From contig AP026130.1 of the NCBI GenBank assembly GCA_030295235.1, positions 930,001-994,000 on the forward strand: 64,000 bases of DNA. Reading direction: 5' to 3'. Below the pieces are notes generated by a model. It made no database searches. It had not been told where the DNA came from and was given only the letters and a program-made list of their open reading frames with translations. The translations under genes were made by a program, and so were the position numbers. Source of the stretch: Fistulifera solaris. Its lineage: Eukaryota; Bacillariophyta; Bacillariophyceae; Naviculales; Stauroneidaceae. Shown in pieces: positions 9,253 through 20,627 of this stretch (the first letter of the stretch is position 1; each line of letters begins with the position of its first letter).

Positions 9253-9925
9253 TTACTCATAAATCCAAGCATTGGCACACGATTCCCATTCACTGATTCC
9301 CTCGGGGAACCACAAGGCAATCTCGGCATTGGCCGACTCGACCGAGTCACTGCCGTGGCAAATGTTACGACCGACTTCGATGCAGAAATCTCCTCGAATG
9401 GTTCCCATGGCACTTTCACTGGGCATGGTGGCTCCCAACATCTTGCGTCCCTCCTTGACCACATTCTTGCCTTCCCAAACCATGCAGACGACGGGTCCAC
9501 TGGTCATGTAAGCAATCAAACCGGGAAAAAACTTTTTGTCTTTAAGGTCAACGTAGTGTTTTTCCATGTGTTCCGCGCCGGGGGCGGTCAACTTCATGGC
9601 GACGAGCTTGTAACCTGTCATTTGAATCTTAGTGAGATGAGAAAGATTCGTTTTACATCAAAGAAGGTAAATAAAGCACGTACCCTTGGCCTCGAAACGG
9701 GCGATGATTTGACCAACGAGTCCTACAAAAAAGAGAAACAAGGAAATGTGAGAACAATTCGAGTCATTCTTACGAGCCGTTGGCAAATGACTCGGGGGCC
9801 GCACCTCGCTGGACACCATCGGGTTTAATCTGAAAAAATGCAGAGCGCGTGTTAGTCAAAAGTCAACAACATACCCAAAGAAAGACAAGAAACCAACGTA
9901 CCATAATGTAAGTGCGCTCCATCAT
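9253..9925 (-). CDS. Nucleoside diphosphate kinase, four exons
   Basis: Exons at 9925-9902, 9829-9805, 9722-9684 and 9614-9253 join to 149 codons with consistent phases (0, 1, 1) and GT-AG introns. The product opens with [20 protein letters not shown], the standard NDPK start, and has the active-site histidine in [18 protein letters not shown], where His receives the phosphate from a nucleoside triphosphate. The C terminus [11 protein letters not shown] is also typical. The length equals that of cytosolic group I enzymes (about 150). No targeting peptide is present, so a cytosolic NTP-balancing role is expected. Two Met codons lie in tandem at the start; either could be used. Confidence 0.95.
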
Positions 9926-10270
9926 GTTTGATTGCTTGTGGGTTAGTGTTGCAAGACGCAAAATAAAATTTTTGTGAAAAAAAAAAGCGATCGCGGATTA
10001 CGTTCGCGCAAGATGTGGCCGTTGATGAAAGGACGAAAAGGCCGTTTGCGTGCGGAACGCATGGCAGACCGAACCGTTCGCGCGCCCACTATCGCGCGGC
10101 ATCGCCGATCCGTTCCGACCGACAAAGATCTTTCGTGTCTTTACCTGGTATTCTTCCTGCACAACAACAAAGCTGCACGTGTGCGACTTTGTTCCTCTAT
10201 CATAGCCAGCCGAGCAATAGCAAGTTCTTTTCATTGTTTTTATTCAAATAGAAAATAGACGAAAGAAAAA
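9926..10270. promoter_or_regulatory. Divergent promoter region of NDP kinase and His-rich gene
   Basis: These 345 bp separate two start codons pointing away from each other. The interval contains GC-rich stretches (10050-10110) and an A-run near 9980. No specific factor site is recognised. Confidence 0.4.
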
Positions 10271-10813
10271 ATGAAACCTATACCCGACAACATCAAACAG
10301 ATCCTTGGGCAGCTTCAAGGACCGCAACAGGTTGCTCTCAAAGGGTATATTGGTACTTTGCGTGCGGAAATGAAAGATTTGGAGGCACAATTGCACGCAT
10401 TAAAGAACCCGGCGCCGGATCATGGTCACTACCACGGACATGAACTTTGCACTGCAGATCACGGGCATTCCGAGCATGCACACGGTCACAAGAAGGAACA
10501 CGAACACCCTCCCCATCATAAAGAACATGATCAGCATGAGCACCACCATCACAAAGAACACGACCATGAACACGATCATCACAAAGAGCATCACGATCAC
10601 CAGCACAATGATCATTGCGAGCACAAAGATCACGATCATAAACACCATCACAAAGAGCATCACGATCATCACGAGCACAAGCACGAACATCATCATCATG
10701 ATGAAGTGCCGGCCTGGAAGAAAAAGGCCATGGAAAGTGATCCTTCCGCCGCACCCTTTGGTGGAAGCTGGAATGCGGAATCGAATGTGAATGCCAAGCA
10801 TGGTAAACATTAA
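10271..10813 (+). CDS. Histidine-rich metal-binding-like protein
   Basis: This single-exon gene has 180 codons. Residues 1-45 form a helical, slightly charged region (NIKQILGQLQ, then AEMKDLEAQLHAL) that looks coiled-coil capable. Residues about 50-145 are dominated by His with Lys, Glu and Asp in repeats such as HHKEHDHEHDHH, with two Cys. The tail after about 145 has ordinary composition (VPAWKKKAMESDPSAAPFGG). Such His/Asp/Glu tracts bind Zn, Ni, Co or Cu in proteins such as nickel chaperones, but no known chaperone domain is seen. Metal buffering or delivery is therefore inference. There is no signal peptide, so it is probably cytosolic or nuclear. Confidence 0.7.
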   Translation: MKPIPDNIKQILGQLQGPQQVALKGYIGTLRAEMKDLEAQLHALKNPAPDHGHYHGHELCTADHGHSEHAHGHKKEHEHPPHHKEHDQHEHHHHKEHDHEHDHHKEHHDHQHNDHCEHKDHDHKHHHKEHHDHHEHKHEHHHHDEVPAWKKKAMESDPSAAPFGGSWNAESNVNAKHGKH

Positions 10814-10982
10814 AAGTTTTTCAGACATTGTAGTCTTGGGGCGCGAGTGTCGATAGGGGGATGGAACGAATGCAACTTGCAAATATGGTCGGAAAGAAAT
10901 GCAAATAAAGATACTAAAAATAATTTTATTTACCCTACTAAACAAATAGACAAGCGAGACGATTCAAGAAAACGTAAATATA

Positions 10983-12108
10983 TTACTCCAAATCCGGCAA
11001 ATCATCCAAATCGTCCACTTCACCTATATCCGGAATGCCATCATCGTCGTAGCCGCCCATATTGCCGCCACCACCCATACCACCCATACCGCCCATACCG
11101 CCAAACTTGGCCATGAGCTTTTGCATGACCGGGCCGACTTCAGGATCACTCATGAGCTCTTGCATCTTGGCGGGATCGGGCATGCCTCCCGTCATGAGAC
11201 CTTGAAAGGCGGACATGACCTTGGGGTTCTGCATCGCCGCGAGCAACTCGGGATCCGACATGAGACCTCCCAACATGCTTTGAAAGTCCATATTACCCGT
11301 CATACCTCCTGGTACTCCGGGTATACCACCCGGAAAGCCGGGCATCGTACGGGGTGTCGATGATTTCTTCTTGGCTTCTTCTTGCGCCTTTTTGATTTCT
11401 TCCGCTCGTTTTCGCAGTTTCTCTTCTTCTTTGATGCGATCTTCGGCTTGTTTCTTTTCCATTTCAATGTGCTTTTCTGTCAACCATTTTAAATCTTCTA
11501 CGGTACCCTCATCAAAATCAATCGTCTGGGCTTGACTCCAAATCTTTCAAGGCCTCTTCCCACAATCCCAATTCCTTGCGCGCCTTGCCCCGCATGCGCA
11601 AGGCCTTCGCGGAATCGGGATTTTCCTGCAACGCCGCATCGCAATCGCGTTCCGCGGCCTTGGCGCGACCCAATTGCAACAAGCAGTAGGCTCGATTCGC
11701 GTACACGAGCGCGGAGGGAGGGGCGGCCACAATGGCGGCCGTGTATTCTTCGACGGCCTTGTCCCAATTTTTGGCGTCCTTAGCGTCCGCGGCATTCTGT
11801 TTGTGTTCCGCGGCCTTGTCAAAATCTTCGGCGGGAGGTTGATAGAGTGGAGGGAAATCCTCGTCGTCCGCGGGAGGTGTAGCGTCGTTCATTTCGACGT
11901 CGTCGTCGTCACTGCCTCCAAGTTGTTGAATCTTTTCGCGAAGACTTTGAATGTAAGATTCGACCAATTCTAGACGTAATAATGCGGATACGAAAATTTA
12001 ATGAATCATAAATTCTCAAAAGGTCGGAGAGATAACTCAGAAAGACGACTTACCTCGATCCGAAGAGTCAAGTTTCTCGAGGGCAGCGGTCACAGCTGTT
12101 GGTGTCAT
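10983..12108 (-). CDS. Hsc70-interacting protein (Hip/ST13-like), one apparent frameshift
   Basis: Exon 1 (12108-12054) and exon 2 (11969-10983) join in phase 1 and encode 346 residues once one base is discounted. The protein has an N-terminal segment (ELVESYIQSL), an acidic linker, and three TPR-like repeats around residues 85-180 (for example NWDKAVEEYTAAI, ALVYANRAYCLLQLGRAKAA). After these come a charged helix (EKHIEMEKKQAEDRIKEEE), Gly/Met-rich repeats, and a C-terminal Sti1/DP-like domain with MSDPELLAAMQNPKVM and PEVGPVMQKLM. Hip stabilises ADP-bound Hsc70 in the cytosol. The frame breaks at 11538-11539, where GG would have to be G for the conserved DFDEG motif to follow the TPRs. A stop follows otherwise, so sequence error is likely. 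Confidence 0.85.
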
Positions 12109-12848
12109 ACTTTCGTTCTAAATGCGTCTTTTTTGTTACTTCGTACTTCCGGCACTAACTAAATAGCGCAATCCCGTCAACGAGCGGAATCTGAGTTGCT
12201 ATGTGGTATAAAAGCGGTTGATAATCACTCAATCAAGCAATAATGATGATGAATGATGTCAACAAAATCCTTTATTTTTCTGGTCGTGTGCGGATCGCTT
12301 CGATCCTGGGTTCGCTTACGGAATGACGTACCGGTATCCCAAGACCAGTCCAAATGTTACACGTGGCGCTCGTGAACCGTTTCGCGGTCCCGCACAAGCT
12401 ATGGCGCGATTCGCGAATATTCTTACATCTGCACAATATTACATGAGTATTCACTGATTGACGTGAGAAATGGATGACAGTTCGCATCGAAATAAAACAC
12501 GTTCTTTCTCTTAATCAAGGACAACAGAATATCGGTTTCCTATAAAAAGAAGCTCTGACAAATTCTTTCTTCAGGTACTGTATTCTTCTGAACAGATTAT
12601 CGCCACAAAAGCCTGTGATTAATTTGGTAAACGGTCTGTTAGTGAATGCAAATTCTCTACCGCACCCGTCCTACGGTTAACATCGCCTCATCATTGCGCA
12701 TCTTTCCGGAAATCGCAGAAGAAGCTCTCGTGCGACAAGTAGCATGATATCATGAAATGAAAAGTGCCTGAAGCAGCGTATTAGATCTTGATCATGCAAC
12801 TACGTCGCTCTTTGTATTTTGGGGACACTTCCGAACCTCGTATGTTCG
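12109..12848. other. Intergenic region
   Basis: This 740-bp interval lies between the start of the Hip gene and the 3' end of the carrier gene. The only frames are short and unlike known proteins. No repeat or RNA gene is recognised. Confidence 0.5.
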
Positions 12849-13859
12849 CTACAATCCGTCACTATATCTCTCAAGCTCGGAATACACCACAGAATACACC
12901 GACATTGTTATTGCAGCAGATGGGATTCCTCTTCCGTACGCAACTTGCCATCCATGAAACAGCCGTTTATTAACACCCCAAAAGCCCTCTTTGGAAAAAA
13001 TATCTCGTAGAGTGGACCATGCCGAAAAACGCACACTCCAGTCAGTGGACGACTGCACCCATGTTTTCACGGTATCCAGTGGTAAACCAACCAGCCAAAA
13101 AGCAAGACCAGCAGCTCCGCCCGATGCTAGACTGGTGGCAAACTTTGGTGTTTCACCCGGAGGAGTCAATGTATTTTGCATCCCATGCATAGCACAGAAG
13201 AATAAACCACAGCCCAATCCGTCTCGCCACAAAGCCCAAGATGCGCCTCTCCAAAGAGCTCGAACACCTTCTGGTTGTTGTAAAGCATAACGAATGACAT
13301 CGGTACTCCCCTGAAACCGCGTGTGTGACAAGGATTGCTGACAAGCCTGCTGTGTATGCTGCGCAATCAATTGATTGCGCACGAATTCTACAGGTGTGAC
13401 AAATAGCACCGCATTGAACGCCCCACCCATAAATCCGCAAACAAATCGATCCCAGTAATTCAATGAAAGAGTTTCGTTGGGTGGCAAAATAGACTTTCCT
13501 GTATGATATGCAAGATGTTTCCGATCCAGTATCCACACCAGAGTCACATTGTTAACCGCAAACACCGTTGACTTGTAAACAACTTGTGCCGCGAGAGGCA
13601 AACCTATTCCGGTGTAGAGTGCGGGAATTCCTCCGTGTTGCAAGGTGTGCCGAAGTACGTATAGTGGACCGTGAGACCGATGTAGGCCCATTGTTGGTTG
13701 CACCGACGAAGCTTGCATTTTGGTCCGCAAGACATCCATCGGATACAAGACAACAGTACTGGCGATGCCGGAACAACTACCCGCTACAATGGAATTACGA
13801 ACGAGAGACGACCGACAAAGCTCGGACGACGGGGCGGACGAGGACTGTTTCGTTGTCAT
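12849..13859 (-). CDS. Mitochondrial carrier family (SLC25) protein
   Basis: The gene has one exon and 336 codons, typical for the family (about 300). Three repeats each carry the carrier signature Pro-x-[Asp/Glu]-x-x-[Arg/Lys]: YPMDVLRTK near residue 39, TPVEFVRNQ near 157 and LPLDTVKTW near 265. Each is followed by a second helix of the pair, so six membrane helices are expected. These proteins exchange metabolites across the mitochondrial inner membrane. The substrate cannot be told from the sequence. The second repeat continues into ALWRGASWALWRD, and the third has WGVNKRLFHGW. The 220-bp palindrome array begins 250 bp upstream of the start. Confidence 0.88.
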   Translation of the reverse strand: MTTKQSSSAPSSELCRSSLVRNSIVAGSCSGIASTVVLYPMDVLRTKMQASSVQPTMGLHRSHGPLYVLRHTLQHGGIPALYTGIGLPLAAQVVYKSTVFAVNNVTLVWILDRKHLAYHTGKSILPPNETLSLNYWDRFVCGFMGGAFNAVLFVTPVEFVRNQLIAQHTQQACQQSLSHTRFQGSTDVIRYALQQPEGVRALWRGASWALWRDGLGCGLFFCAMHGMQNTLTPPGETPKFATSLASGGAAGLAFWLVGLPLDTVKTWVQSSTDWSVRFSAWSTLRDIFSKEGFWGVNKRLFHGWQVAYGRGIPSAAITMSVYSVVYSELERYSDGL

Positions 13860-14110
13860 GTCCGTGTCGGTGTGTGGGGTTCAAAGAGGTTCAAAATGGA
13901 TCTGACTGCTTTATCAAGCAACAACGAACATGCGACTAACCCAATATCCGAGGCTTGATTATGACCGAATCATGAAGAGATGAGGTGGTGAAGTTATCAA
14001 GCTACCAGTAAGTAACGAATGATAATTCGGCATTCGCATTCATTCGTCATTTTCCCATTTTTCCTTCTGGTCAAAAATAGAAACACATTCGCTAGACTAC
14101 GAAATAATGA

Positions 14111-15293
14111 AAAACACCTGGTCCAGAATTTCTGGACCAGTCATACAGAATTTCTGTAAGACGTGATCACTATTTCCAGATTTTCTGGAATTCACGCAGA
14201 AGCGATTTTCGTCGAAAAATGCTGTCTCCTATCTTTTATGGAAGCTATCGTCTAGACTACACCATTGCAGTATGATAATACCACCGTCTCCAAATTTCCC
14301 GGACCCAGCACGAACCTCTCTGTGAGATGAAAACACCTGGTCCAGAATTTCTGGACCAGTCATACAGAATTTCTGTAAGACGTGATCACTATTTCCAGAT
14401 TTTCTGGAATTCACGCAGAAGCGATTTTCGTCGAAAAATGCTGTCTCCTATCTTTTATGGAAGCTATAGTCTAGACTACACCATAGCGGTATGACAAATA
14501 CCGCCGTCTCCAAATATCCCGGAACCAGCACGAACCTCTCTGTGAGATGAAAACACCTGGTCCAGAATTCCTGGACCAGTCAAACAGAATTTCTGTAAGA
14601 CGTGATCACTATTTCCAGATTTTCTGGAATTCACGCAGAAGCGATTTTCGTCGAGAAACGCCGTCTCCTATTTTTTTTATGGAAGCAATAGTCTAGACTA
14701 CACCATTGCGGTATGATAAATACCGCCGTCTCCAAATATCCCGGAACCAGCACGAACCTCCCTGTGAGATGAAAACACCTGGTCCAGAATTTCTGGACCA
14801 GTCATACAGAATTTCTGTAAGACGTGATCACTGTCTCCAGATCATCTGGAATTCACGCAGAAGCGATTTTCGTCGAAAAATGCCGTCTCCTATTTTTTAT
14901 GGAAGCTATCGTCTAGACTACACCATTGCAGTATGATAATACCACCGTCTCCAAATATCCCTGAACCAGCACGAACCTCTCTGTGAGATGAAAACACCTG
15001 GTCCAGAATTTCTGGACCAGTCAAACAGAATTTCTGTAAGACGTGATCACTATTTCCAGATTTTCTGGAATTCACGCAGAAGCGATTTTCGTCGAGAAAT
15101 GCTGTCTCCTATCTTTTATGGAAGCTATAGTCTAGACTACACCATTGCGGTATGATAAATACCGCCGTCTCCAAATTTCCCGGAACCAGCACGAACCTCT
15201 CTGTGAGATGAAAACACCTGGTCCAGAATTCCTGGACCAGTCAAACAGAATTTCTGTAAGACGTGATCACTATTTCCAGATTTTCTGGAATGC
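14111..15293. repeat. About 220-bp tandem repeat with three spaced palindromes per unit
   Basis: AAAACACCTGGTCC-type unit starts lie at about 14111, 14330, 14550, 14772, 14991 and 15211, with periods of 219-222 bp, giving five full units and a partial one. Each unit carries a palindrome of 11-bp arms (CTGGTCCAGAA and its inverse) around one T. Next comes ACAGAATTTCTGT, and about 30 bp later CCAGATTTTCTGG. The rest of the unit includes GTCTAGAC and a CACGAACCTC block. No frame is conserved. The array lies between the divergent starts of the mitochondrial carrier and IleRS genes. Confidence 0.93.
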
Positions 15294-15800
15294 ACGTCAT
15301 GAGTCATGATCGATGATTATTGCTTGCAAAAATTGAGGTCAGGGTGCAATTGATCATACGTGAAATTTGTGCACATGACTAACAATCGGGATAGGGTGCA
15401 TTTGATCATACCTGATACACGATATCTGTTTCAGTTCGAGAATAATACAGATATTTCTGTTCTTCTTCCAGAAAAACTCGACAAGGTGCGTTGCCTACAA
15501 ATGCTTTGTGAGTTCCAGAAATTCTAAGATTAATGTGATTTGTAATACAGAAATTTTGTATAAAAACTAAAGAAATTCTGAACAAGGTTGTATATCATCG
15601 TAAAAGCTTACAGATATTCTGTGATTCGTTCGAGGATCAATCTTACAGATATTTTGGGATGGTTCCAGAACATCTGAAGACAGTGGATTTCTTAAACAGC
15701 CATTCTGTGTATGTTTCAGAAATGCTGGACTCATTGTGGGTTCTGTCACACAGAAATTCTGTATACCAGTTTTAGAAATTCAGGATAATTGGTGTCTAAT
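15294..15800. repeat. Scattered degenerate CAGAA-TTCTG palindromes
   Basis: After the ordered array, isolated copies continue, such as CAGAAATTCTA near 15514, ACAGATATTCTGT near 15610, CAGAAATGCTGG near 15717 and ACAGAAATTCTGT near 15750. A different imperfect direct repeat (AGGGTGCA then TTGATCATAC) occurs at about 15341 and 15393. The spacing is irregular. Confidence 0.65.
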
Positions 15801-16289
15801 GTTTGTTAAGAGTCTTCGAAGTCCCATTATTTCTTTCAGTATCGTTGAAATTAAGCGCTTTGATTCATGTGTTGTTGATTTGTTGAGATATTTGGAATAG
15901 CTTGCTCCATTTTGTTTGCTCCTAATTTTCCCTTGACTCTGACTGCTGACTGAGGAAGGATAGGACTGAGGTTGAATGAGGTCTGTGCTTCAGCCGTCAT
16001 GAGCCTCTTAATTCTTTTCGTCGCGCGCCCATCATCACACAAAGTGGTGACTCACACTCACACCTCGCGTCAACATTTCATTCAATTTCTTCATCATTCA
16101 ACTAACAAAGCCGCTAATCCTCTTCCATAGAGAACGTTACAAGCAACCGCTATCTGTTCTCGTATATCTTTTCGAGTAAAACTGAAGAGAAAAGCGTTGG
16201 CTGTTTGTTATTTTCTATTTCTAGGAAACCGGCATCATCCGTCGTCGTCGCGTCTTTCTTATCACCATCTTCTTCAATAAGAATACAAC
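15801..16289. other. Intergenic region upstream of IleRS
   Basis: Contains the presumed IleRS promoter and 5' leader. A 63-codon minus-strand frame (15851-16042) shows no recognisable features and is not called as a gene. Confidence 0.45.
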
Positions 16290-19200
16290 ATGCAGATAAT
16301 CATGACTGTATTTGCTTCTGTGCTTGCTGTCACATTTCAACGGAGATATCGTGTCGCCGCCTTTCAACAAGCAAGCACATTTCGCGGCTTTTCAAATTCA
16401 CGGCTGTACGCCCGAGGTAAGTTTGCATTTAATTGGCCCTTCTGGCGATAAGACAACGTTCCGCCTCACATTATTACCCCCTTTCTCAAACAACAACAGA
16501 AGAGAAAAAGGAAAAGAACATATTTGCGTCGACCATTATTTTACCCGATACGCCCTTTTCGCAAAGAGCCAACGCCGTGGTCCGTGAACCAGAATTGCAA
16601 GCCTACTGGAAAGAATCAGGTTTGTACCACAAACTCTCCGAGCAGAACGCCGCGTCGGGTCGTTTCGTACTGCACGATGGACCTCCTTATGCAAATGGAG
16701 ACCTCCATTGTGGTCATGCACTCAATAAGATCCTCAAAGATTTTGTCAACCGAAAACAGCTACTCAACGGCAAGCAAGTGCATTATATTCCCGGCTGGGA
16801 TTGTCATGGTCTTCCCATTGAATTGAAAGTACTGCAAACTATGTCATCGAAAGAGCGCAGTGGCTTGACACCCGTAACGCTCCGTCAAAAGGCGGCCGCC
16901 TTTGCCAAGGAAACGGTTGAAAAACAATCCGTGGCATTCCAGCGATTCGGTATCTATGGCGACTTTGAGAAGCCATACTTGACTTTGCAGCCAGAGTTTG
17001 AGGCAGCTCAGATTCGGGTATTTGGTGAAATGTTCAAAAGGGATACATCTTTCGCGGACGAAAGCCGGTACACTGGTCTCCGTCATCAAGGACCGCTTTG
17101 GCAGAAGCGGAGTTGGAATACCCCGACGGGCACGTTTCGAAAAGTATTTACGTAGCCTTTAATGTCGACAAGCCGTCACAGGCTTTGGAAAAATATCATT
17201 CGGCGCAAGACCCGCTCAAAGTAGCCATCTGGACCACTACACCGTGGACCATGCCCGCCAACTTGGCGGTAGCCGTTAATTCGGATTTGAGTTATTCGGT
17301 CGTATATCACGAGAAAACGGGAAAGTTGCTTGTAGCAACCGACTTGGCCGAAACTCTGGCGAAGAAATTTGCTTTACCAGAGGGAGAAGTGTTTGACGTG
17401 ATGGGGACATTCGAGGGATCGGATTTGGTGGGTACCACATACCAGCATCCTCTCTATGAGCGCAAATCTCCAGTCTTGGCCGGTGGTGACTATATTACAA
17501 CCGAGTCTGGAACTGGTTTAGTGCACACCGCTCCAGGACACGGCCAGGAGGATTATCTGACAGGATTAAAGAATGGATTAGAAATTCTCAGTCCTGTCGA
17601 TGATGTCGGAAAGTTCACTGCCGATGCGGGTGAGAAATTCGCCGGATTAAGTGTATTAGCTGAAGGTAACCAGGCCATCATAGATGCCCTTGCTGAGACA
17701 GGTGCGCTCCTGAAAGCAGAAGACTATGGTCACAAATATCCATACGACTGGCGAACGAAGAAACCGACGATTTTCCGTGCGACCGACCAATGGTTTGCCA
17801 GTGTGGAGGGCTTTCGAGAGTCAGCACTGAAAGCGATCGACACGGTAAGTGTAGCATTTGCGTCGACTACTATTTATTGTATTTTCGCGGATGAAGAAAA
17901 CTTTCATACTATCCTGAGGGTCTGAGCAACTTGCTATGTTGATCCATGTGAAACCGAGCTTTTTAACCCTGACGCATACGGTGTTTCGAATCGTAAGGAA
18001 GACTTTTGGGCTATAGCTCACCTTACTTGTTTATTTGTTCAGGTTAAGTGGGTTCCGGATGTTGGTAAGAATCGTATTACTGCATTTGTTAGTGGACGCG
18101 GCGATTGGTGCATTTCGCGCCAGAGATCGTGGGGAGTACCTATCCCAGTTTTCTACGACAGAGCAACAGGGAAGGAGGTTCTGTTGAACGAAGACACCTT
18201 GCAACACATTCAAGAGCTATTTGTAAAACATGGCAGTGACTGTTGGTGGACTATGGACGAAAAAGACTTACTGCCCGAAAGTTACAAGCCCGAAGCCGAG
18301 AAGTGGGTCAAAGGGACTGATACCATGGATGTGTGGTTCGATTCGGGTTCAAGTTGGGCTGGCGTTGCACAGTCACGAGAGGAACTGGCTTATCCTGCGG
18401 ACATGTATTTAGAAGGTAGTGACCAGCACCGAGGATGGTTTCAGAGCAGTTTGTTGACAAGTGTCGCAAACAACGACCAAGCACCGTACAAGACAGTACT
18501 TACACACGGTTTCGTCTTGGATGAGAAAGGCTTCAAAATGTCCAAGTCATTAGGAAATGTTGTTGACCCCATGCAAGTGATCAAGGGAGGCAATAATCAG
18601 AAACTGGAACCAGCATATGGCGCTGACGTCTTGCGCTTGTGGGTCGCAAACTGTGATTATTCAAGTGACGTATCAATAGGACCCAACATCATCAAACAAA
18701 CGTTCGAAAGCTATCGCAAACTCCGCAATACTGCTCGCTACATGATTGGGAATCTAGCTGACTTTGTACCAGAAGGTCAACCGGGAAGCAACGCAGTCCC
18801 CTACGACGACCTCCCCCTCGATGGATAAATGGATGCTGGGTCGCCTCAGTGCAGTTTTGAAACTTGTGGACGAAGCAATGAACGAATACCAGTTTCAACG
18901 AGCAGTCCAAGAAATTCTGCGATTCGCCACGGCTGATCTCTCCAATTTTTACCTAGATGTCGCCAAAGACCGACTTTACATTTCTGGTATTGACGATTTC
19001 CGAAGACGAAGTTGCCAGACAGTGATTCAGAAATGTTTAGAAGGTTTTGCCAAGGCAATGTCCCCGCTTTTACCTCACATGGCGGAAGATATCTGGCAAA
19101 ACCTGCCATACGAGACCCGTCACGAAAGCGTCTTTGAAGGTGGTTGGCCAGCCGATTTGGCTGCTTATCCCGAATTTGCCGTGGATGAATGGGATCTTGT

Positions 19201-19687
19201 TCGCGAATTGCGCGATGACGTTAACAAAGTACTCGAAGCAGCACGAACCGACAAACTAGTCGGAGCATCATTGGATGGTGCCGCTTTTGTGTATGTAGCA
19301 GACGACAGAAAGAGAGCTATTTTGGAGAAGCTGGTTGGCGACGACAATTTGATTTCGCCTCCTGTAAAAACTAACGGCGTCGACGAGTTACGGACCGCGT
19401 TGATGCTATCACAGGTTTCTCTTGTGGGAAGTGAAACCGCCTTGAAGGAGGCTTGCGACGAGAAATACATTTCGGGCAAGGACACAGCAAGCGGGTGTAT
19501 TGTAGGCGTAAGAAAGGCTTCCGGCGAGAAATGCGGTCGGTGCTGGTTTTATGACGAGCAAATTGGTAAACACGATCTTCCTCATGCGGATGCTTGTCAA
19601 AGATGTAACGAGGCTATTTCCATTTGGGAAAAGAAATCAGGGCAAACGTTTGTGCGTCCAGAAGCAGCTGAGCAACCCGTAGCATAA
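16290..19687 (+). CDS. Isoleucyl-tRNA synthetase, bacterial/organellar type, two apparent frameshifts
   Basis: Three exons (16290-16416, 16500-17844, 18043-19687) give 1038 residues once two single-base breaks are allowed for. Exon 1 encodes a hydrophobic leader followed by RVAAFQQAS, an ASAF-like plastid site. The class I motifs are present: LHCGH (HIGH type) after [16 protein letters not shown], and KMSKS in [11 protein letters not shown]. The C terminus has the zinc-type CGRCW and CQRC pairs of bacterial IleRS. The enzyme charges tRNA-Ile, probably in plastid and possibly mitochondrion. The frame breaks at 17040-17043, where GGG would have to be GGGG, and at 18813-18817, where CCCCC would have to be CCCC. 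Conserved motifs run on both sides of each, so sequence error is more likely than gene death. Confidence 0.9.
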
Positions 19688-19716
19688 AAACCATTTTTAT
19701 ATTAGACTATCTTCTC

Positions 19717-20256
19717 CTATCTGTAAAATGAATCCTCCCCATCTTTGAGTGTCATCTTGTTTTTGACAGTCACTCGAATGGTTGGGATCATCTCGTCACC
19801 ATCCTCCGCTTGAAAAATGCAACTCTCGGGATCGATCATACCTCGGAGAACGGCGGACCACACAATGCGACCAAAGACCGACACGCTGATTGTCGTTGTA
19901 CTGAACACAGCAGCCATGGCGGCGGATGGCTGTCCTCGTAGACCGGGAATTCGTAGTCTCGCGTGCATTTCATCCATCGTTTCGGTCCATTCGCAGCCGT
20001 CGTCTTCCACACCCGGAATGCGGCTGGTACTTTCGTATCCTGTCATGGAAAGTCCCGACAAGATACCTACCGGTAAAGGTTTTTCCAGGTCTTCCATAGT
20101 CAAGCCTAAATCACTTACGTCCACGAAAGCTGGGCTATTATCGGAAGCTCCATTCTTTAACGCGTTAGTGCTGCTTGTGCGCGTTCTTCTTACACTAAAT
20201 GCGCTTGTATTTGCAACGAGAAGAAGGTAGACTACCAGCACGTTCTTAAAGAGCAT
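19717..20256 (-). CDS. CS (p23/NudC-like) domain protein with plastid-type presequence
   Basis: The gene has one exon and 179 codons. Residues 1-18 are a hydrophobic signal (VLVVYLLLVANTSA) followed at once by FSVRR, a clear ASAF-type cleavage site (TSA-F), so plastid import is expected. From about residue 86 the segment CEWTETMDEMHARLRIPG, later VFGRIVWSAVLRGMIDPESC and IRVTVKNK, follows the CS-domain strand pattern found in p23 and NudC co-chaperones. A chaperone-related role in the plastid is inferred. It ends 29 bp beyond the stop of the convergent IleRS gene. Confidence 0.65.
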   Translation of the reverse strand: MLFKNVLVVYLLLVANTSAFSVRRTRTSSTNALKNGASDNSPAFVDVSDLGLTMEDLEKPLPVGILSGLSMTGYESTSRIPGVEDDGCEWTETMDEMHARLRIPGLRGQPSAAMAAVFSTTTISVSVFGRIVWSAVLRGMIDPESCIFQAEDGDEMIPTIRVTVKNKMTLKDGEDSFYR

Positions 20257-20627
20257 TTTTGTTGTTTGATCAAGTAAAGATTGACGGCGTTGTTACTAAA
20301 GTAGTTACCTTACAACAATAATTGATGAGGGATGAAAGAATAATGGGAAAAAATAATTGAAAATGTGAGTCAGTTTTTTCTCGCTTTTGCGCGGTTTGCG
20401 GTTTTTGCGGACGAGAAAATTGACGGTCGACGGCAGGGTTTTGATGTGTCGACGATAGCAAAATGCACGCATTCATCGCATTTATTGTATGCAAACTTTC
20501 GTATTTGAAATGAGAAAACAAAAGTGATGCTGATTACCCTATGATATGACCAGAATACTGTGCTGGAACTAGGAAGGCGATTGCACATCATTTAAAGTAC
20601 ACGAAAGCCCAGAAGTCTCTCTCTGTC
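20257..20627. promoter_or_regulatory. Divergent promoter region
   Basis: 371 bp between the starts of the CS-domain gene and the membrane protein gene. A/T-rich around 20330-20360. No specific site is recognised. Confidence 0.35.

Noticed and set aside
10338-10945. Minus-strand frames of 138-181 codons opposite the His-rich gene
   Set aside because: They mirror the CAC/CAT codon runs and give low-complexity Val/Met/Ile strings.
11518-11540. Programmed +1 frameshift at the TGA in the Hip gene
   Set aside because: A GG-to-G change restores the conserved alignment better than slipping at the stop, and similar breaks occur at homopolymers throughout the window.
14111-15293. Heat-shock elements explaining the palindromes
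   Set aside because: Heat-shock elements need GAA and TTC separated by two bases; here the gap is one base (GAA-N-TTC), so the match is not canonical.
15851-16042. 63-codon minus-strand frame upstream of IleRS
   Set aside because: No recognisable motif or splice context; composition is compatible with chance.
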